Source of the DNA: Legionellaceae bacterium UBA6148
Lineage (GTDB): Bacteria > Pseudomonadota > Gammaproteobacteria > Legionellales > Legionellaceae
DNA length: 64,000 nucleotides
Assembly: GCA_002423125.1 (NCBI GenBank)
Contig: DIUW01000010.1
Span: 15,176 to 79,175 of the forward strand
Direction of reading: 5' to 3'
Below are positions 1 through 8,986 of this stretch, one piece after another. The translations under genes were made by a program, and so were the position numbers. The stretch's first letter is position 1, and each line of letters starts with the position of its first letter. The notes under the pieces were generated by a model. It worked only from the letters and a program-made list of their open reading frames with translations. It did not search any database and had not been told where the DNA came from.

Positions 1-787
1 TACGTCCAAGCAATGCCGATACTTCAACCCCTGCTAATGTATATCGGTAGATATTATCCACAAAAAACAAAACATCTCGACCTTCATCACGGAACTTTTC
101 AGCCATCGTTAAGCCGGTTAATGCAACTCGTAAACGGTTACCCGGTGGCTCATTCATTTGGCCATAAACCAGTGAGACTTTATCCAATACGTTCGAATCT
201 TTCATTTCGTGATAGAAGTCATTTCCTTCACGAGTTCGCTCACCAACACCCGCAAACACGGAGTAACCACTATGTTCAATAGCGATGTTACGAATGAGTT
301 CCATCATATTAACGGTTTTACCAACACCAGCACCACCAAACAGACCAACTTTACCACCTTTAGCAAATGGGCAGAGTAAGTCGATTACTTTAATTCCTGT
401 TTCGAGTAACTCTTGGCTTCCTGCTTGCTCTTCATAGCTTGGGGGTTTACGGTGAATAGACCAGTGCTCTTCAGCATTAATTGGACCGGCATCATCAATA
501 GGCTTGCCCAATACATCCATGATTCGACCCAGTGTTTTAACACCGACTGGAACCTGAATTGGCTTACATGTATTTTGGGCTTGAACACCACGCTTTAGAC
601 CATCAGTAGTACCCATAGCAATAGTACGTACAACACCATCACCAAGTTGTTGTTGCACTTCAAAAACAAGGTCGCCCTTGGTTAATTGCAATGCATCATT
701 AACTTTTGGCACGCTATCACGAGGAAACTCAACGTCAACAACCGGGCCTATCACTTGAACAACTGTTCCTAAACTCATGGTACTCAT
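1..787 (-). CDS. atpD: F1 ATP synthase beta subunit, C-terminal part cut by window edge
   Basis: Catalytic beta subunit of the F1 sector. It is read on the minus strand from ATG at 785-787, and about 262 N-terminal residues are inside the window. The Walker A motif GGAGVGKT lies near residue 151 and the catalytic-glutamate region GERTREGND follows it. An AGAGG ribosome-binding site stands 7 bases before the ATG at 787, which favours this start over the in-frame ATG at 778. It follows atpG by 11 bases as in the usual proteobacterial order. atpC, expected next, is outside the window. Confidence 0.96.
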   Translation of the reverse strand, partial: MSTMSLGTVVQVIGPVVDVEFPRDSVPKVNDALQLTKGDLVFEVQQQLGDGVVRTIAMGTTDGLKRGVQAQNTCKPIQVPVGVKTLGRIMDVLGKPIDDAGPINAEEHWSIHRKPPSYEEQAGSQELLETGIKVIDLLCPFAKGGKVGLFGGAGVGKTVNMMELIRNIAIEHSGYSVFAGVGERTREGNDFYHEMKDSNVLDKVSLVYGQMNEPPGNRLRVALTGLTMAEKFRDEGRDVLFFVDNIYRYTLAGVEVSALLGR

Positions 788-798
788 AATATATCCTC

Positions 799-1665
799 TT
801 ATAAAGCGGCTGCACCGCCGACAATTTCTGCCAACTCTTGAGTAATAGCAGCTTGCCGGGCTTTGTTATAAGCCAACTGAAATTCTTTAATTAAATCACC
901 TGCATTATCTGTAGCACTTTTCATAGCCATCATTTTTGCAGCTTGTTCACATGCGATATTTTCAACAACCGCTTGGTAAACCTGCAGCTCCATGTAGCGA
1001 AACAACAAATCATCGAGTAATTCTTTTGCATCAGGCTCGTATATATAATCCCAATGATGCCCCAATGCTTTACTATCGTCTTCGGAAATAGGCAATGGTA
1101 ATAACGCCTTGACCATCGGTTTTTGTGTCATTGTATTTATAAATTCGTTATAAACAACATGCAACGAATCAATTTCACCTTGATAAAAGGCATCCAGCAT
1201 CACTTTTACAACACCAATGATGTCCTGAACTCCTGGGGTATCTCCCAATTGGTCGACGGATGCGACCACCCGACCACCCGAACGCTTGAAAAATGCTTGG
1301 CCCTTTCGACCGATAACACATACATCAATTTCGCGTCCCTGTTCATGCCAAGCGCGCATGTTAACCAGCGTTTCACGAAGCAAGTTCGCATTTAACCCGC
1401 CACATAAACCACGATCGGATGTCACGACAATAATGCCCATGCGCTTAATCTCACGATGAAGCATAAATGGATGTCGGTATTCGCTTGTTGCGCGAGCAAT
1501 GTGCTTTACAACATCGTAAATTTTATTGGCGTAAGGTTTAGATGCGCGCATTCTTTCTTGTGTTTTGCGCATTTTACTTGCTGCGACCATTTCCATCGCG
1601 CGTGTAATTTTTTGCGTGTTTTTTATACTCGCAATCTTTGAACGGATCTCTTTAGCACCAGACAT
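799..1665 (-). CDS. atpG: F1 ATP synthase gamma subunit
   Basis: Central rotor-shaft subunit of F1. The 288 residues match the family length. The N-terminus (MSGAKEIRSKIASI.NTQKITRAM) and the C-terminal helix (YNKARQAAITQELAEIVGGAAAL) are the two conserved coiled-coil strands that fill the alpha3beta3 cavity. The region TSDRGLCGGLN near residue 80 is also characteristic. It lies between atpA and atpD in the atp operon. Confidence 0.97.
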   Translation of the reverse strand: MSGAKEIRSKIASIKNTQKITRAMEMVAASKMRKTQERMRASKPYANKIYDVVKHIARATSEYRHPFMLHREIKRMGIIVVTSDRGLCGGLNANLLRETLVNMRAWHEQGREIDVCVIGRKGQAFFKRSGGRVVASVDQLGDTPGVQDIIGVVKVMLDAFYQGEIDSLHVVYNEFINTMTQKPMVKALLPLPISEDDSKALGHHWDYIYEPDAKELLDDLLFRYMELQVYQAVVENIACEQAAKMMAMKSATDNAGDLIKEFQLAYNKARQAAITQELAEIVGGAAAL

Positions 1666-1721
1666 AATCTTGCTTCGCCCTTCTGATTATGGCGCGAAAT
1701 AATCGCGCCTCATCCAACTAA

Positions 1722-3275
1722 TTACCAGCTACCTGTTTTTTTAAAGCTTTCTACGGCTGCTTTTATTTGAGACTCAATTTCGGCATCATAGTTACCCGCT
1801 TCGTTAATTTTATCGAGAAGAGGTGCGTGTGATCCGCGCAAGTAATCTTGCAAAGAGGTCTCAAATGAACTCACTTCAACAACAGGAACATCGTCAAGAT
1901 ACCCTTTATCCACCACATATAACGATATAGCCATCTCTGCAACGGAGAATGGTGCGTATTGCTTCTGTTTCATCAATTCAGTAATCCGCTGACCACGCTC
2001 TAATTGCTTACGCGTGACATCATCAAGATCAGACGCAAACTGAGAGAACGCCTCAAGCTCACGGAATTGTGCTAACGCCAATCGCGTTCCACCACCCAAT
2101 TTTTTCATGATTTTGGTTTGAGCCGCACCGCCCACTCGAGATACAGAAAGACCCGAGTTAATGGCTGGCCGAATACCAGAGTTGAACAGATCGACATCCA
2201 AGAAAATTTGACCATCAGTGATTGAAATAACGTTTGTCGGTACAAATGCGGACACGTCCCCTGCTTGTGTTTCAATTATTGGTAGCGCAGTTAACGACCC
2301 TGTTTTACCCTTTACTTCACCATTGGTTAATTTTTCAACTTCTTCTGCATTAATTCGAGCAGCACGTTCGAGTAAACGAGAATGTAAATAGAAGATATCC
2401 CCTGGATACGCTTCACGACCAGGTGGACGCCGCAATAATAAAGAAATTTGCCGGTAAGCCCATGCTTGCTTGGTGAGATCATCATATACAATTAATCCAT
2501 CTTCACCACGCTCCATGAAATACTCACCCATGGTGCATCCAGTGTAAGGCGCAATGAACTGCATCGCAGCAGAGTCAGAAGCACCAGCAACCACGACGAT
2601 CGTATGCGCTAACGCACCGTGATCTTCTAATTTACGTACAAGAGCGGCAACAGAAGAGGCTTTTTGGCCTATTGCTACATAAATACATTTAACCCCGGTA
2701 CCTTTCTGATTGATGATCGCATCAATAGCAATCGCTGTTTTACCTGTTTGACGATCGCCAATGATAAGCTCACGTTGGCCACGACCAATAGGAATCATTG
2801 CATCAATTGCCTTAAGTCCAGTTTGAACAGGTTGATCGACTGATTTACGTGCAATAACACCGGGTGCTACTTTTTCAATAGGCGATGATTTAACAGCGTC
2901 AATAGGACCTTTGCCATCAATAGGATTTCCCAGAGCATCTACGACTCGACCTAACAACCCTGGACCAACAGGCACTTCAAGGATACGGCCAGTACACCGA
3001 CCTTTTTGACCTTCAGAAAGTGTGTCTGCATCGCCTAAAATAACAGCACCAACAGAGTCACGCTCTAAGTTTAGAGCTAATCCAAAAACACCACCCGGAA
3101 ACTCAATCATCTCACCTTGCATGACATCTTCTAAACCATGCATGCGCACAATACCATCTTTCAGACTAATGATAGTACCTTCGTTACGTGCCTCAGTGAC
3201 AACGTTAAATTGCTCTATTTTTTTCTTAATTAGTTCACTAATCTCAGATGGATTTAAAGCTACAAATTCTGACAT
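1722..3275 (-). CDS. atpA: F1 ATP synthase alpha subunit
   Basis: Non-catalytic nucleotide-binding subunit of F1, 517 residues, normal for the family. The P-loop GDRQTGKT is at about residues 173-180. The family signature around PAINSGLSVSRVGG is intact and includes the conserved arginine that contributes to the catalytic site of beta. It sits between atpH and atpG in standard order. Confidence 0.98.
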   Translation of the reverse strand: MSEFVALNPSEISELIKKKIEQFNVVTEARNEGTIISLKDGIVRMHGLEDVMQGEMIEFPGGVFGLALNLERDSVGAVILGDADTLSEGQKGRCTGRILEVPVGPGLLGRVVDALGNPIDGKGPIDAVKSSPIEKVAPGVIARKSVDQPVQTGLKAIDAMIPIGRGQRELIIGDRQTGKTAIAIDAIINQKGTGVKCIYVAIGQKASSVAALVRKLEDHGALAHTIVVVAGASDSAAMQFIAPYTGCTMGEYFMERGEDGLIVYDDLTKQAWAYRQISLLLRRPPGREAYPGDIFYLHSRLLERAARINAEEVEKLTNGEVKGKTGSLTALPIIETQAGDVSAFVPTNVISITDGQIFLDVDLFNSGIRPAINSGLSVSRVGGAAQTKIMKKLGGGTRLALAQFRELEAFSQFASDLDDVTRKQLERGQRITELMKQKQYAPFSVAEMAISLYVVDKGYLDDVPVVEVSSFETSLQDYLRGSHAPLLDKINEAGNYDAEIESQIKAAVESFKKTGSW

Positions 3276-3293
3276 AAAGTCTATCCTCTCAAG

Positions 3294-3842
3294 TTATGCG
3301 GCCAAACTGCTAGCCAATTTTAATAACTGGCCTCGCACTGAGCCATCAATCACTAAATCACCCGCTTGAATAAGCGCCCCACCCAAAAGTGATTTATCAA
3401 TACTAATTTCAAGAGCTACCTGACGTTTTAAGCGCTGAGTCAATGTTTCAATCAACCGTTGCTGTTGCACATCCGACAGCGGTGTAAAGCTATGAACAGT
3501 CACAATCATAGTTTTTTCTTGTTCGGCACGCAGCTGTTCATATTGAATAGCAATCCCGGGAATTAAAAGCAATCGTCCGTTTTCAGCTAACAGAGAAATC
3601 AAATTTTCAATAAACTGTGTATCAACCGCTTTTTTTAGTTGAGGAACAACCACCAAAAGAAGCTTGATTTTCTCATCTGACGTTGCTGCAGGATTGTTAA
3701 TAAACTGAACTGTATCAGGAAGCGAAACGGCTAGCGCCAACTCAATCAAGATCTGCGACCATTCAGCTAATTGATCCGCCGACAACGCGAGTTCAAAAAT
3801 CGCTTTTGCATAGGGTCTGGCAATGGTTGTAATATCTGACAT
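3294..3842 (-). CDS. atpH: F1 ATP synthase delta subunit
   Basis: Stator subunit that joins F1 to the b subunits. It has 182 residues. The N-terminal helical domain starts TTIARPYAKAIFELA and the C-terminal domain carries the conserved DKSLLGGALIQAGDLVIDGSVRGQL-type region. It is one base away from the atpF stop, which implies translational coupling, and lies 18 bases before atpA. Confidence 0.96.
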   Translation of the reverse strand: MSDITTIARPYAKAIFELALSADQLAEWSQILIELALAVSLPDTVQFINNPAATSDEKIKLLLVVVPQLKKAVDTQFIENLISLLAENGRLLLIPGIAIQYEQLRAEQEKTMIVTVHSFTPLSDVQQQRLIETLTQRLKRQVALEISIDKSLLGGALIQAGDLVIDGSVRGQLLKLASSLAA

Positions 3843-3843
3843 A

Positions 3844-4320
3844 TCAAATCTCTTCGATCAAATTATCCAGCAATGCAAAACTGGTTTTTTCATCCACTTC
3901 TCGTCGGATGATTTTTTCAGCACCTGCAACAGCAAGGGCGGCCACTTTTTTACGCAATTGCTCTTTCGCCTGATTTACTTCCTGGCTTAATTGCTCCTGA
4001 GCAAGCTTAGTGACTTTTTGTGCTTCATCACGAGCTTCTGTTTTTGCTTCTTCAATAAGCTGAGTCGCACGTCGATTGGCCTTTTCAATAATATCAGCAG
4101 CTTGCATCTTCGCTTGTTTTAGCTCATCTTTCACGCGATGTTGGGCAAGCTCAAGCTCGCGCTGACCACGCTCAGCAGCCGCTAGACCATCAGCAATTTT
4201 ATCTTGCCGTTCTTGCAGTGCTTTTTCCAATGGAGGCCAAACAAATGTCATGGTAAACCAAACAAATGCAAAAAAAACCAGCATTTGTATTACCAACGTA
4301 AAATTAATTTCCAAGGTCAT
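3844..4320 (-). CDS. atpF: Fo ATP synthase b subunit
   Basis: Membrane-anchored peripheral stalk. It has 158 residues with one N-terminal transmembrane helix (LVIQMLVFFAFVWFTMTFVW), followed by a long charged coiled coil rich in Glu, Lys, Gln and Ala. That arrangement is typical of b subunits. It lies between atpE and atpH. Confidence 0.96.
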   Translation of the reverse strand: MTLEINFTLVIQMLVFFAFVWFTMTFVWPPLEKALQERQDKIADGLAAAERGQRELELAQHRVKDELKQAKMQAADIIEKANRRATQLIEEAKTEARDEAQKVTKLAQEQLSQEVNQAKEQLRKKVAALAVAGAEKIIRREVDEKTSFALLDNLIEEI

Positions 4321-4372
4321 TTCTCCTGAAACAAACAGAGCGCGTTCTCACGCGCACCACTATCTCGTATTA

Positions 4373-4648
4373 TCAAGAACCCAAATTACTTAAAAACGGA
4401 TTTGCAAAAGTAAAGAACAGCGCAATACCTACACCGATCATCGTTACCGCATCGAGAAGACCCGCAACAATAAACATTTTCACCTGAAGCATTGGAACCA
4501 TTTCAGGTTGGCGTGCAGAACCTTCAAGAAACTTACCACCTAACAATCCGAAGCCAATGGCAGTTCCCAAAGCTCCTAATCCAATCAATAGTGCAACGGC
4601 AATGACGGTCATGCCTTGAACTTGTGCTATTAACTCTACTGTTTGCAT
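4373..4648 (-). CDS. atpE: Fo ATP synthase c subunit (proteolipid)
   Basis: Rotor-ring subunit of 91 residues forming a two-helix hairpin. The glycine-rich first helix (GLGALGTAIGFGLLGG) is followed by the polar loop ARQPE. In the second helix Asp66 (GLLDAVTMIGVG) is the proton-carrying carboxylate, equivalent to Asp61 of E. coli. I see no sodium-binding motif, so proton coupling is expected. It lies between atpB and atpF. Confidence 0.97.
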   Translation of the reverse strand: MQTVELIAQVQGMTVIAVALLIGLGALGTAIGFGLLGGKFLEGSARQPEMVPMLQVKMFIVAGLLDAVTMIGVGIALFFTFANPFLSNLGS

Positions 4649-4735
4649 ATTTTTCCCCTTAAGTTCTAAATTTTAAAAAATTACTATTCTCGATCTCCTC
4701 AATGACGAGGATTGAGCCGTTGCACACAAACTACC

Positions 4736-5584
4736 TTAATGATCCTCATGAGCAAGACTGAGGTAAACAATCGTCAACACCATGAAAATAAACGCTTGTA
4801 ACGTAATCACCAAGATATGAAAAATAGACCATCCAAGTGACAACAAAAATTGTGTTACACCTAGCGTGGTCGTACTCATTGAAAAATCAGCCGTTGCATT
4901 CAATGTGAGTAGTGCGATGAGAATAAAAATCAGCTCTCCCGCATACAAATTACCAAACAACCGTAATGCAAGCGAAATAGGTTTCGCTACTAAGCCAACC
5001 ACCTCAAGCAAGAAATTAAATGGAATAAACCATGGGCTATTAAATGGCTGCAAAGTAAGTTCTTTTAAGAATGTTTTTGGACCTTTTATTTTCAAACTAT
5101 AAAAAATAATGAGGACAAAAACTGACAGCGACATTGCAAATGTCTGATTCAAATCATTCGTAGGGACGACTTTGATATAATCAATACCAACCAATTTAGC
5201 TAAACTAGGCAATATATCTACAGGCAAAATATCCATGAAGTTCATCAAGAATACCCATACGAAGATAGTTAAACCCAAAGGACCAATCAGTTTATTTTTA
5301 CCGTGAAAACAGTCTTTCACTTGATTATCTGCAAACTGCAGCATCAACTCAGAAAAATTTTGTAACTTATTGGGAACCCCTGTTGAAACTCGGCGTGCTC
5401 CGGCATATAAAAACAAAACTACAAATAAACCAAGCGCTGCGGATATAAAAATCGTATCTAAATTAATGGTCCAAAACCCGCCATTTCCGCCAAGGCTCAT
5501 TGTTTTGAGATCATAGGTTAGATACGTCAAATGATGCTTTATGTAATGTGTGCTTGATACCATTTCTGTCACTTTTTGACCCAC
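4736..5584 (-). CDS. atpB: Fo ATP synthase a subunit
   Basis: Proton-channel stator subunit of 282 residues with five to six predicted transmembrane helices. The essential arginine lies in the motif PISLALRLFGNLYAGELI. The C-terminal helix (LQAFIFMVLTIVYLSLAHEDH) is typical. Its start overlaps the end of atpI by 16 bases, as in many atp operons. Confidence 0.97.
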   Translation of the reverse strand: MGQKVTEMVSSTHYIKHHLTYLTYDLKTMSLGGNGGFWTINLDTIFISAALGLFVVLFLYAGARRVSTGVPNKLQNFSELMLQFADNQVKDCFHGKNKLIGPLGLTIFVWVFLMNFMDILPVDILPSLAKLVGIDYIKVVPTNDLNQTFAMSLSVFVLIIFYSLKIKGPKTFLKELTLQPFNSPWFIPFNFLLEVVGLVAKPISLALRLFGNLYAGELIFILIALLTLNATADFSMSTTTLGVTQFLLSLGWSIFHILVITLQAFIFMVLTIVYLSLAHEDH

Positions 5585-5961
5585 TTTCGTTTATTATCAA
5601 AAAATAGCGGAGCAAACCAAATCAATAGTTGCGCCACAATAAATCCTGCAAAAAAAGCCAACGGCACTACTTTCAAACTTTTAAAGACTAATGCAAACAG
5701 ACTGACCGTCAGCAGCATTTTTATTGCCTCGCCTTTATAAAAGCTATTCACGATTTTCCGAGCTGCCTGCGCACCATGATATTTAAATAGCATTCGCGCA
5801 AAATACATATTTGGAATAATGCTGACCAAACCACCCAGCAATACAGAGACAGCTGCTTGAACACTGGAGACCAACAGCGTGATAATCGAAATCACAAATA
5901 TGATAACCCATTGCATTCGAAATAATCGTACAGCGCCCTTTAATCCGTGTCCGTTATTCAT
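5569..5961 (-). CDS. atpI: ATP synthase assembly protein AtpI
   Basis: First gene of the atp operon, 130 residues with four predicted membrane helices. It matches the proteobacterial AtpI type in size, topology and position. Family members help c-ring assembly and Mg2+ handling. The sequence is poorly conserved, so the call rests mainly on position and hydrophobicity. Confidence 0.85.
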   Translation of the reverse strand: MNNGHGLKGAVRLFRMQWVIIFVISIITLLVSSVQAAVSVLLGGLVSIIPNMYFARMLFKYHGAQAARKIVNSFYKGEAIKMLLTVSLFALVFKSLKVVPLAFFAGFIVAQLLIWFAPLFFDNKRKWVKK

Positions 5962-5985
5962 TACTCAACCTATTCGTGAGCGCGG

Positions 5986-6015
5986 ATTATAAATCAGTCA
6001 GGAGGGATACGCAAT
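5986..6015 (-). promoter_or_regulatory. candidate sigma70 promoter of the atp operon
   Basis: Read on the minus strand, TTGCGT (6015-6010) is followed after 18 bases by a perfect TATAAT (5991-5986), 25 bases upstream of the atpI start. The elements and location fit a housekeeping promoter for the ATP synthase operon. No transcription evidence is available. Confidence 0.55.
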
Positions 6016-6050
6016 ATCATACCTATGATTTTTGGTGAATCATTTTAACC

Positions 6051-6070
6051 TATACTGCGCGCAGTATAGA
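6051..6070. repeat. perfect 20-base palindrome between lpoA and atpI
   Basis: CTATACTGCG is followed directly by its exact reverse complement CGCAGTATAG, with no loop. The site lies 7 bases past the lpoA stop and about 35 bases upstream of the predicted atp promoter. A zero-loop palindrome suits a protein-binding site better than an RNA hairpin. No U-tract follows it in the lpoA direction. Confidence 0.6.
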
Positions 6071-6077
6071 AAAAGGA

Positions 6078-7871
6078 TCACCCCTCCGCCACTTCCCGTG
6101 CCAAGCCCTGCGTAATTTTGCCCCAAGACAATATTCGAGCTATTTGCTGATTAGGATTTAGATACAACACACCACTACGATCACTAAAACCCATCGCTGG
6201 AAAAAGCAGTAATTGATTAAGTTGCGTCACTAAAATAAAGCTATCCATACCTAATGCATATAACCGGTTATAACTATTCCACTGCTCAGGCCAGTTTTTC
6301 GACCCCATTTGATGATTAAAGATCCAAGGCATATCACAAAAAATAATACCATCCAAATCACGGTCTTTTTGAGCATTTGCACTACCAGAGTACACTGTCG
6401 ATGTTGCATACACAGGAACATTCCCAGCATAATAATATTTTAGCATCGGCATTATTTGGCGTGCTTTCGATGGATATGCCAATAGAAAAATCATATCAAA
6501 ATCTTGTCGTCGTCGAGAGCTGGCTGAAGCCGTACGATGAACGGGGTGGCCTCGGGTAGGGCGAGCAATTTCTGTTGCATGCAACAATTGCTTGACCGCA
6601 GACGCTATATTTTCTGTCTCAGAATATCTCATTGCATCGACAATTTGACCGCCACTAGCCTGCCATTGGCCTGTAAACGCCGCAACGACCTCATTTCCCC
6701 AAGGACTGTCCGGAGCAATAATCAATGCGCGCGTATGGCCATTTTTTCGTGCGCGAGCAGCCACTTGCATTGCCTCATTAGCAGGTGATAACCCAAATTG
6801 ATATGCATTTTGTTTCACACTGCGTGGAATATCATTCAACAAAATAGTCGGTACCGGATGATTCATTGAAGCAATATCGGTCACATCAGCTTTATCCAAT
6901 GGACCGACTACATAATCGGCACCTTCAGCAATAGCTTGCTGATAGAGTGTCGATGCGCTGGCTTTATCAGTATCATATATTTGAACGACAAGATCTTCTG
7001 ATTTTTTAGCTAGCTCATATGCTTGCATAAAGCCATCACGCACCGCACCACCCGGCCCCGCCAGTTTGCCAGTTATCGGTAGTAATAAAGCAATTTTTCT
7101 GGGTGGAGAGAATAAGTAAGGCTCAATTTGAGCGAGAGGAGAGGGTAAAATTGCATTGCCTGCATGGTCTGGGTAACGTTGTTTCCATTGTTCAAGATGA
7201 GAGAGTGTTTTTTGAACCCGTTCAGGACTTGTACGAGAAATAACCGCTAATTGTATCCAGCCGTCCAGATCGGACCGACCAACAGATTCAACAGCAAGCG
7301 CATTGAGCTCTTCAGAAGGCAATGTCGTCAACATTAGCCATAATGCACGTCGATTATTCGAGCGACTCAACTTATCGGGTAGCAAATTCTCCAACTTGAC
7401 TCGCTCGTTCAGTGCATCGATTATGTTACCGGTCCTGCGATACGCAACCGCAAGCATCTCGTGATACTGAACTTGATAATACAGTGGCATACTATCCAAT
7501 TCACGAATAGAAGCGAGTTTCGAGATCGCTGCCTTTGATTGCTGACGCATCAAATCAATTTTTGCGAGTAATATATTTTTTTCACGAAGGAGATCTGGAG
7601 ACAGTGTTTTTATTGTTGAGAGTAGTTTTAACCCTTCTTGCCACTGCCCATCATAAATGAAACGGCCCGCTGCCATGATTTCTAATAATTGTTGCTCGTT
7701 TCCTGTTTTATTTTTTGACAAATCAAGGTATGCTGCGGCAGGCATTGTGTACGGATTCACTAACGCTTGATTGACGCGTGACTGACTTTCTGCCACTTTC
7801 GAGCATTGTGAAAGAAAAATTGCAGTAACAATAAGTAAAATTCGCTTAAATAAAGTATAAGTTGACGGCAT
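6078..7871 (-). CDS. lpoA: LpoA-like penicillin-binding protein activator (lipoprotein)
   Basis: Outer-membrane lipoprotein predicted to activate a bifunctional peptidoglycan synthase (PBP1A in E. coli). It has 597 residues. The signal peptide ends in lipobox LSQC with Cys23 as the lipidation site. A TPR-like helical N-terminal half follows. The C-terminal half is a periplasmic-binding-protein fold starting near KIALLLPITGKLAGPG. It is divergent from rsmI, the same arrangement as yraM/yraL in enterobacteria, which supports the call. Confidence 0.88.
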   Translation of the reverse strand: MPSTYTLFKRILLIVTAIFLSQCSKVAESQSRVNQALVNPYTMPAAAYLDLSKNKTGNEQQLLEIMAAGRFIYDGQWQEGLKLLSTIKTLSPDLLREKNILLAKIDLMRQQSKAAISKLASIRELDSMPLYYQVQYHEMLAVAYRRTGNIIDALNERVKLENLLPDKLSRSNNRRALWLMLTTLPSEELNALAVESVGRSDLDGWIQLAVISRTSPERVQKTLSHLEQWKQRYPDHAGNAILPSPLAQIEPYLFSPPRKIALLLPITGKLAGPGGAVRDGFMQAYELAKKSEDLVVQIYDTDKASASTLYQQAIAEGADYVVGPLDKADVTDIASMNHPVPTILLNDIPRSVKQNAYQFGLSPANEAMQVAARARKNGHTRALIIAPDSPWGNEVVAAFTGQWQASGGQIVDAMRYSETENIASAVKQLLHATEIARPTRGHPVHRTASASSRRRQDFDMIFLLAYPSKARQIMPMLKYYYAGNVPVYATSTVYSGSANAQKDRDLDGIIFCDMPWIFNHQMGSKNWPEQWNSYNRLYALGMDSFILVTQLNQLLLFPAMGFSDRSGVLYLNPNQQIARILSWGKITQGLAREVAEG

Positions 7872-7911
7872 AAAAACCTACTCGAAACACAAGAATGCAA
7901 AAGGATAACCT

Positions 7912-8790
7912 ATGACTAATAATTCATCAAGAAAAACCGATCAATTAACTGGTAATCTCTACATTGTTGCCACACCAATTGGCAATCGTGAAGACATTAG
8001 TGTTCGTGCAATTAATACTCTAAAATCCGTAGATCAAATTTTGGCTGAAGATACTCGGCATTCAAAACAACTACTGACGCCACTGGGAATAACAACACCA
8101 CTCACGTCGCTTCATGCGCACAATGAAGCAGATAAGTCAGACGAGCTTATCCACGCACTACAACAAGGTCGATCGTTTGCACTCATCAGTGACGCAGGAA
8201 CTCCATTAATTAGTGATCCTGGATACCCTTTGGTTAAAAAAGCACGTTCATTAGGTATTCCAGTAATCCCGATTCCAGGTGCTTGCGCATTGGTCGCAGC
8301 CTTGTCCGCTTCAGGCGCACCTTGTGATACATTTACATTTATCGGATTTTTACCTGCAAAATCAACTGCTCGACGTGAGAAACTAGAATCATTAAAAACA
8401 GCCACACACACGGTAGTTTTCTATGAATCAACTCATCGTATTGACGATTGCCTTAATGATATTGCCAACATTTTAGGTCAGGACTGTGAATTGGTGTTAG
8501 CCAAAGAACTTACAAAATCTTTTGAAACATTTGTATCCGGTCGTTGTAAAGATGTACAAGATTGGCTCATTGCCGACAAAGCTCACAGCAAAGGCGAATT
8601 CGTACTCATCCTCCCTCCTCCCGAACAGCCGACCCATCAAAGCGATGATGATCATCACCATCTTTTATCCGTGCTGCTATCCGAATTACCTCTCAAACAA
8701 GCGGTTAAAATTGCTTGCAAACTCAGTGGAGCTCATAAAAATGAGCTTTACAAATTGGCACTTTCAAAAAATCATCCGATCGAGTCATGA
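7912..8790 (+). CDS. rsmI: 16S rRNA (cytidine1402-2'-O)-methyltransferase RsmI
   Basis: Tetrapyrrole-methylase-fold SAM enzyme that methylates the ribose of C1402 in the decoding centre. It has 292 residues. The motifs LYIVATPIGNREDIS, AEDTRHSKQLL and SDAGTPLISDPGYPLV are diagnostic. The C-terminal helical region (LPLKQAVKIACKLSGAHKNELYKLAL) is present. It is divergent from lpoA. Confidence 0.97.
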   Translation: MTNNSSRKTDQLTGNLYIVATPIGNREDISVRAINTLKSVDQILAEDTRHSKQLLTPLGITTPLTSLHAHNEADKSDELIHALQQGRSFALISDAGTPLISDPGYPLVKKARSLGIPVIPIPGACALVAALSASGAPCDTFTFIGFLPAKSTARREKLESLKTATHTVVFYESTHRIDDCLNDIANILGQDCELVLAKELTKSFETFVSGRCKDVQDWLIADKAHSKGEFVLILPPPEQPTHQSDDDHHHLLSVLLSELPLKQAVKIACKLSGAHKNELYKLALSKNHPIES

Positions 8791-8829
8791 TAACGCCAAC
8801 GATCCTAACTATCCTATAAGTTACTAATA

Positions 8830-8985
8830 ATGCGATTAACACCGTATCAACCTGCTCGATTGATGAAAAAACCGGGAGACTGAACCACTGCACGACAAGT
8901 GGTAATCGACTCAGTGGCCCTGAAGGTATTGCGATCAGTGCACAAACTCAGGGGGAACTGGATGTAAGAATCCAGCCAAAATAGT
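8830..8985. other. hairpin-rich intergenic segment, possible structured RNA or bidirectional terminator
   Basis: Between convergent rsmI and mnmE there are several possible stems. CCACT/AGTGG (about 8895-8912) competes with CCACTG/CAGTGG. CCCTGA pairs with TCAGGG (about 8920-8955). CTGGAT pairs with ATCCAG around a five-base loop near 8959-8975. I looked for RNase P RNA, which follows rsmI in many gammaproteobacteria, and its conserved core is not here. I cannot assign an RNA family. Confidence 0.3.
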
Positions 8986-8986
8986 T

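Noticed and set aside
54..62. Perfect DnaA-box sequence TTATCCACA
   Set aside because: It lies inside the conserved coding sequence of atpD, far from the origin, and is most likely chance.
8791..8986. RNase P RNA gene after rsmI
   Set aside because: The conserved GAGGAAAGTCC-type core and the 3' ACAGAACCCGG-type region are absent and the gap is too short.
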